Shown: positions 57,740-64,000 of the stretch, piece by piece
Layout of the letters: each line of letters begins with the position of its first letter
How positions within the stretch are numbered: the first letter of the stretch is position 1
From: Litoditis marina
Taxonomy: Eukaryota > Nematoda > Chromadorea > Rhabditida > Rhabditidae
Length of the DNA stretch: 64,000 nt
Assembly (NCBI GenBank): GCA_964036275.1
Contig: OZ038438.1
Location: 10,921,321-10,985,320, forward strand
Direction: 5' to 3'
Notes under the pieces: model-generated
What the model saw: the letters and a program-made list of their open reading frames with translations, nothing else
What the model was told of the DNA's origin: nothing
The model's database searches: none
Program-made: the position numbers and the translations under genes

Positions 57740-60700
57740 TACAATACAATACAATACAAGCTTTATTTTTCTCCCGTATCACTGAGTGTTGTGTGAAGGT
57801 GTTGTTGGCGTCAAAAGGGCGCTGGGAGTTGGAGGAAAAGAGTCTTCTAGGAAGACAACGGCTATCCTCCAAGAGGCTGTCTGTTACATTCAGGTTGCAA
57901 GTCTAAAGTAGATAATTTACGTTTAAAATACAATTACACACTACTATCAAAACAAGGCAAGAGGGATAAACAGGTTCTTTACTTTACAAAAGGTTGTCAG
58001 AACCACTAAGGAATAAACCATCGATTATTGTTTAAGATATGTTCGTGGGGTCAAGTGATCCAAGAAACACATTTTCTGATAAAAACCATTTTTCCAAACG
58101 ACATTTAAATTCACTGGGACAGTGAAGCAGAGCTATTTCTGCAGGTAATCTATTCCAAACAGGGGCAATGCGTGACGAGATGAACTTTAGGTTGACAAGA
58201 GCTGGGGGACAATCCGATAGTTTCAACCATTCCCTCTTAGCATATGGCGAACACTAGTGGGAGGAGCAAGAGTAACAATATTGGAAGTCCAATAGTGGCC
58301 ATAAATGTATTTGTGAGCAGTACATAAATCCTTGAATAATCGGCGTTTCCACAATGTAGAGAGTTTGAGTTTTTCTAGACGGTTTTTGTACGGAAATCCT
58401 GGCAACAACCTCTTAGTAAATCTTCGCTGAACCACTTCAAGACTCATAATATCACCTTTGTTCAGTGGGGCAAAAACTTCTGATCCATATTCAAAAATGG
58501 GAAGCACTTTTGTTTTGTAGCACAGCATAAATCTTTCCTTAGAAAATGAAAAACAACGGAACAAACTGTTCACTATCGCGCTCGCCCTCCGTTTAACAGA
58601 GAGAATATGTGTAGACATTTTCAATGTGTTACTCAAGTTTACGCCTAGGTCTCTAATTACATCAACAGATGCCAGAATTGACCCGCCGAGCTTATACTCA
58701 TGTTTACTGTTTGACTTTCCCATGTACATTATAGCGCACTTTTCAATAGAGAGTTGGAGTTGGCGTTCAACTAACCAGTCATGAGCAAAGTTCAGATCAT
58801 CTTCAAGAAGCGACTGATAATTTGGTATGGAACTGTTCAAAAAGATCTTACAGTCATCCGCATAAACGAGAAGTTTACTACTTTTGATTGATGTTTCAAT
58901 GTCATTTATGTATATTACAAACAAAAGTGGGCCTAAACAGCTTCCCTGGGGAACACCGGATGTGACTATCCCAGATGAAGAGTACGACTGATTGATTTTA
59001 ACTCTTTGGGTACGATTGGTCAAATAGTTTTTGATCCATCTGATCATATCACCAGTAATACCGTATGCCTCAAGAATAGAAATTAGGCGTCTATGAGTCA
59101 CTGAGTCGAAAGCTTTAGAAACATCTAAATATACAGCGTCCACATTGAGGTCTTTGCAATGGGACTCATGTAGATATTTTTGATATTCTAACAAATTAGT
59201 TGTCGTACTGCGGTTATTCAAAAACCCATGCTGATTGTGTGATATCAGGCTCGTGGACCATAGATGATTTCTCAGTTTTTTGACCAGTAAAGATTCGAAA
59301 ATTCGGCAAGATACACATGTTAGACTTCTGGGGCGATAATTTTTCGCCTCGTTAGGATGCCCTTTTTTGAAAATAGGTACAACATTGGACTGTTTCCAAA
59401 GGTTTGGCAGCGTACCAGTTCTCAGACTACATTCGAAAATGAGAGAAAGTGGATGTGCAAGGACTAGCGCCAAATTCTTATAGAAAGATGTTGGTATGTT
59501 GTCGGGGTAGCAAGAGAATTTGTTTTCAATGTTTTCAGACGCTCATAGGACAATATAGGGAGATACATCAAGTGTACTTAATGTCTCATCTGTTGCTTTG
59601 GTAACCTCAAAATCAGCTAAATTATCTCTAGTGAAAACTGTGCAAAAGTGTTTATTGAAAATTTCAGCTCGTTGTTTGTCATCTGAGACTATACCTTCAG
59701 CTGTTTGCAGTGGAGGTAATTGCACTTTATGCGATAGTTCGTTTTTGACATATGACCAAAACTGCTTTGGGTTACTTGATGTGACAGCTTTCAGTTCTTT
59801 GTTAGCTATGAAATTCCTCAACGAAATTTTGTATCGTTTCTGGATCTCTTTGTATTTAACTACATGCGCCATGTTATTAGACTGTTTCTGTTTCAAGTAA
59901 AGCCGTTCGCATTTGCGCTTGAGGCGTTTTAGCCAGTCAGGAAAAATAGAATTATTACTTGACTGAAAAGGTACATATTTCTTGATTATAGGGTCAATGA
60001 TGGCTAAGAAGATACAATACATGCTGTCACAATTTGTACAAGCGCTGAATCTATAATTCCAATCAATCATAGAAAGTTCCTGCTCAATCGCATCATAATT
60101 CGCTTTACGGTAACAAAGAGAGGGGGGTGCATCAATAGATTGCAAGTTTTTCGGAATATTCAAAAAACGCCTCAACTCTGTGATGATCACTTATTTGTGA
60201 AGTCACATTCAAATCAAATAACAGCGCATCGTCGGTGGTTAAAACTAGATCAAGAATATTGTTACCCCTAGTTGCAGAATTTACTAATTGTTTAAAACCC
60301 AGCTCAGAAATTATGTGTTTGAATTGCGTGTTCATAGTACCCGGAGTTATATTAGCTAACCATTTATGTCAGGAAGATTGAAATCTCCAGCAACTATATG
60401 TTTGGAACAACCTCTAGGTTTAGGTAAATTCTCAATGTATGCGTTGAATAGATTTGGAAAATTAATATCGTTGCCAGGACTTCTATACACCCCAGTAAGA
60501 AAGAATGGTTCACAGTTTTTAGAAGAAAGTAGAACGGTGATAACTTCGAAGGAATGGTTTGCTAGTCTGGATTGAACCTCACCGATGAAGTTGTCTGGAT
60601 AATAAATGCTCACGCCACCGCCCGTTGTTTTCTTGGAAACAGAAGACCTGCACACGTGAACAGAATTGTAATTTGAATGGAAACGTCGTTTGGATTGGTC

Positions 60701-61737
60701 TGCTCACTGAAAAAAGTTTCTGTGAATACAGCAATTGTAGTCTGTAAAGATAATTCGAGAGATAAATCAATTTGTTTGCTTTTGAAACCACGAACATTTG
60801 CCAAGAGAAATTTCGGATAATCTAACGGTTTAAACATTATTGATTCTAAACACCCTGAGGTGAAGTAACTCCCTGATTTACCCTCATACCCGATTCGATC
60901 TTCTCCTGGCTCCCAGCTTTTTTGTTTGGTCCTACGTCTACAAGCTTGCATTGATTATCGATCACTTTGCACATCTTCTTTCCATCTCCAGCAGCATTCA
61001 TTTCACGACACCAATTCCTCAGGGCCCGGTTGTAGTTGAGCTCACCACGGGTCATGTCTTTGCGGCTGTATTTGCCAAGACCCGAGGTACCGACACAGTA
61101 TTGATGTCACGATAGTATTCCTTTCTGGCGACATGAATTTTGATAATTCTGTCTCCTCCATCTGGCTTAGCACGACCATGGCGATGACAATCCACGACAG
61201 AATCCTCCGGGATGTTGGCAGCTGTCAGTTTGGATCTGACAGCCTGCAACAGATTTTCATCCGGAGTTTCCTTACAACCGACCAGGACAATGGATGAATC
61301 CTTCTTCTTTTCAATTCGTTCTTGTACATCTTGAAATGTTACGAAATCATTGTATTTTGGCAGTGGAAAAGGGGCCGCGACCACAGAAGCAAATTGTGCT
61401 TGCGTTGTGGTGGGACTTCGGGACGACAGCAGAGTTTCCACTACTCCAAGTAGATTTTCGACTTGTTTTGATAGATGACCGTTGGCTTCGACCAGTTTAT
61501 TGACAGTGTTTATCAGTACGTTCAACTCACTGGGACCTTCGGGGACCTCACTTCTGTTGTTCTGTGAAGTATCGGCAAGCAGGGGCGATTGATTGACCAA
61601 CGTCTGACTTGAGCGCAATTTCTTCCTTGGACTCATGGCAACCGACCGCACGCGGGAAATGAACAGACAAGAATCAAAGTGTGATATTCGTGTAACACCG
61701 AACACGATTACGATTACATAAAGCGTGTGTTGACTTG
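57740..61737 (-). mobile_element. Inner CR1-like LINE, near full length but with frame breaks
   Basis: Minus strand, about 4.0 kb. ORF1 (61705-61052, with a shifted continuation to about 60846) starts MSPRKKLRSSQTLV after a short leader. It has a hydrophobic/coiled region (NVLINTVNKLVEANGHLSKQ) and an RNA-binding-type end. ORF2 starts with endonuclease pieces (KFLLANVRGFKSKQIDL, then KHIVAGDFNLPDIN, then SQISDHH), a linker (60190-59543), and the RT (59473-58223) with AVYLDVSKAFDSVTHR, TSGVPQGSCLGPLLF and the catalytic LVYADDCKIF. A separate C-terminal piece (58226-58032) has APVWNRLPAEI. The 3' end has a polyadenylation-like AATAAA and a (TTGTA)n tail (57737-57760). Several stops and frame shifts mean it is inactive. 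It sits inside the outer LINE, and a target duplication of only about three bases (CAA) can be seen. Confidence 0.9.
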
Positions 61738-63645
61738 CAAAATAAAACTAAGAAATATGATATGGCCCAACAAAAAGTCCATTTTCGAACCAAAAATCAT
61801 AAGGACCTTTTATCCTATATTGGCGCAAGGACTAGACCACCCAAAACTGTTCCGAGTTTGGTGATTGATGTAAACGGCGACAAGCACAGTGGGCTACCTT
61901 CAATAGTGGATGCGTTTGCAAATTTTTATTGTTCTGTGTTTGTTGATGACAACGGGGTCCAGCCACAAACTACAAATCTTGACTCCAAACTTTCATCGGA
62001 TACTGTCATTTTTATGCCCCATTTAGTGGAAAAGATGCTGAGAAAATTGAAGTCCTCCTCAACCATTTGTTCTGATGGTATACCCCAAGTAATTCTCAAG
62101 AAATCAGCCAAAACATTATCAGTGCCTTTCTCCTATATTTTCAATCTTTCATTCAAATATGGTTATTTTCATTCAATCTACAAAGTGTGCATTGTTGTTC
62201 CAATACATAAACCAGGCAAACCATCTCAGAATAATTCATCATATCGGCCTATTTATCTCTCCTGTGGGGCTTCTAAAACATTTGAAAGATTGATTAAGTC
62301 CATACTTGTCCCGTATCTGAACCGCTACAAAATTATTCCTGATTATCAGTTTGGTTTCCGTGAAAACAGCTCGGTCACGCACAATTTGTTGTCTTGCCAT
62401 GAAATTTGGAGTAAAGCTCTTGCCGCGAAAAAATGTGTTGACGTTATATATTTTGATTTCAGTAAAGCTTTTGACACTGTTAGCATTCCCAAGCTCATTT
62501 ATAAACTACAATCGATCGGTATTCAAAACCCACTTCTCAGTTGGTTCACATGTTTTCTGACTGATCGAACGTTTTGTGTACGAATTAATGATGTTTGTTC
62601 TTCTATGAGATCTGTTAAATCTGGTGTTCCTCAAGGGTCTGTACTCGGACCTCTTCTCTTCTCGATATTTATTAATGATGTTCATTTGTCTCTTCCTCTT
62701 ACCCCAGATGTACACATTAGAGCGTTTGCAGACGATGTAAAATTATTTGTTGTTTATGAGAAAGGTAATGTAAAGTCCAGAGTACATTTTCAAAAAGTTA
62801 TTGATCATTTCTGTGCGTGGGTGAATGGCTGCAATTGACTTCGGCGGTAGACAAATGCAATGTTGTACATCTGGGTAGAAATAATCCTTTCTCTCCATAT
62901 TTTATCGGTTCTGATTTGATAAATGTTGTTTCAGAGTGCAGGGATTTGGGGGGTGACCGTTTCTAATACTCTTGTGAACAGGGGAAACATTGAAATTCGT
63001 TATAAAAAGGGGATGACTCAACTTGCCATTCTTCTGCGCACCATTACTGTAAAGGACGTCAAAATTCTTGTACGTTGCTATCAAACTTATGTTCTCCCGA
63101 TTCTTGAGTTTGGATCACTAGTTTGGAGTCCTTTTCTGGTTTGGGAATCAAAGAAAATTGAGAAAGTTCAAGAATTTTTCACCAGAGCGGTCTATTACAG
63201 GTGTTTTCCCAAAGCTATCCCATGAGTCTGCCTTCCTATCAAAATAGGTGCAAAGAGTTGGGAATGAAAAGTTTAGCATTCAGAAGAGTTATTGTAGATC
63301 TTGTGCTTGCTTTCAAAATTATCAAGGCGAGTGTATTCTGAGGTTCACTTCTTTTTATCGCCATCGATTACACAATGGTAGAAGAGGTAGTCACTGTTTC
63401 TATGTTGAAAATACCAAAGTTAATAGTCGATATTATTCCTTTTCTTTACGAACTTCGAGATGGTTCAATATGCTGTCTTCACATAGTTCAACAATTTTGG
63501 AAGCGAAATCCTCGAAACTATTCAAGAAACGTCTACTAGAAACTGATTTATGTAAGATTCTAAAACTGCCTTGTAAGTTTTAATTGGTAATCTGATGTAC
63601 CTCTCTTTTTATTTAGCAGCTTGGTAAGTTTGGTAAGTTCCCATC
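61738..63645 (+). mobile_element. Outer LINE (CR1-like), right part with reverse transcriptase
   Basis: The frame resumes with NKTKKYD, giving a continuous RT frame to 62838. It has YRPIYLSCGASKTFERLIKS, IYFDFSKAFDTVSIPK, KSGVPQGSVLGPLLFSIFIN and IRAFADDVKLF (catalytic FADD). A frame shift near 62831 moves to the thumb and C-terminal region (QTYVLPILEFGSLVWSP; final SRWFNMLSSHSSTI, SKLFKKRLLETDL) ending at 63583, with further stops between. A short tandem TTGGTAAG at about 63621-63640 may be its tail. Dead copy. Confidence 0.85.
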
Positions 63646-64000
63646 CTGTCGCTGGTGCGGAATGTTGTTCATGGTCCATAGTCTATGACACCGTGCAGTG
63701 AGAGAAACAATCGAAAACAAAGCTGGCCAAACCTCCGTTGTTCTGCTCACATTCGCGAAGAGGTCATACGTGCATGCATTGATATCTTTTCCTATTACTA
63801 TTTATGTGTTTTCTATTCAGGATTGTTTAAGATATTCATGATAGTGTGAGGAATAACGAACATTGATTATAGTTTGATGTTAGGATTACTAGTAGTACTA
63901 TATTCTATATCATCTACAAATCCGCTGGGAAAAGTAAAGACTCAAGTTACATATCAGGTCTGAGGGAATTTAGGTGGAGGTAGAAACTACAAATATATAT
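63646..64000. other. Right edge, nothing recognised
   Basis: No exon, repeat or RNA gene that I can support. The missing half of the MITE at 57161 was looked for here and not seen. Confidence 0.45.

Overview
The window is eukaryotic nuclear DNA from a nematode, most likely a clade V (rhabditid/strongylid-type) worm with an AT-rich, intron-rich genome. Three lines of evidence support this. Introns end in the nematode acceptor TTTCAG and its variants. Several start codons lie 4-20 bases downstream of a trans-splice-type acceptor. The proteins resemble Caenorhabditis families (ACO-1, NPR-9, NLP-6, SLC6/SNF transporters, transthyretin-like proteins). No search was run, so the species is an inference.

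Layout, left to right. 0.9-2.0 kb: 3' end of an unrecognised plus-strand gene. 7.0-14.2 kb: an SLC6 sodium-coupled transporter with 18 exons that join in phase to 699 codons. 14.2-24.8 kb: no gene recognised; an inverted-terminal-repeat element, tRNA-like sequences and an RTE retrotransposon copy with a 13-bp target-site duplication. 24.8-25.4 kb: an nlp-6-like neuropeptide precursor. 28.7-34.3 kb: an npr-9-like (galanin/allatostatin-A type) GPCR. 35.9-45.6 kb: aco-1, a cytosolic aconitase/IRP1-type gene with 23 exons that join to 887 codons. 46.3-48.6 kb: an inverted near-copy of the last four npr-9 exons, so aco-1 sits between the arms of a ~2.35-kb inverted repeat. 50.1-51.5 kb (minus): a transthyretin-like gene interrupted by a (TA) tract with an in-frame stop. 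52.3-56.7 kb (minus): a divergent ionotropic glutamate receptor with two apparent frameshifts in its last membrane helix and no visible 5' end. 57.2-63.6 kb: a nested retrotransposon cluster in which a CR1-like LINE (minus) lies inside another LINE (plus), itself abutting a MITE fragment.

Functionally the host genes are mostly neural or membrane proteins (transporter, neuropeptide, peptide receptor, glutamate receptor) plus the housekeeping iron-sulphur enzyme aconitase. The most unusual feature is structural. Recent duplication and inversion around aco-1 left an orphan 3' half of a neuropeptide receptor, and the intact receptor copy has lost the first base of one splice donor. Small inverted-repeat elements, including a tRNA-like family present three times, occupy many introns.
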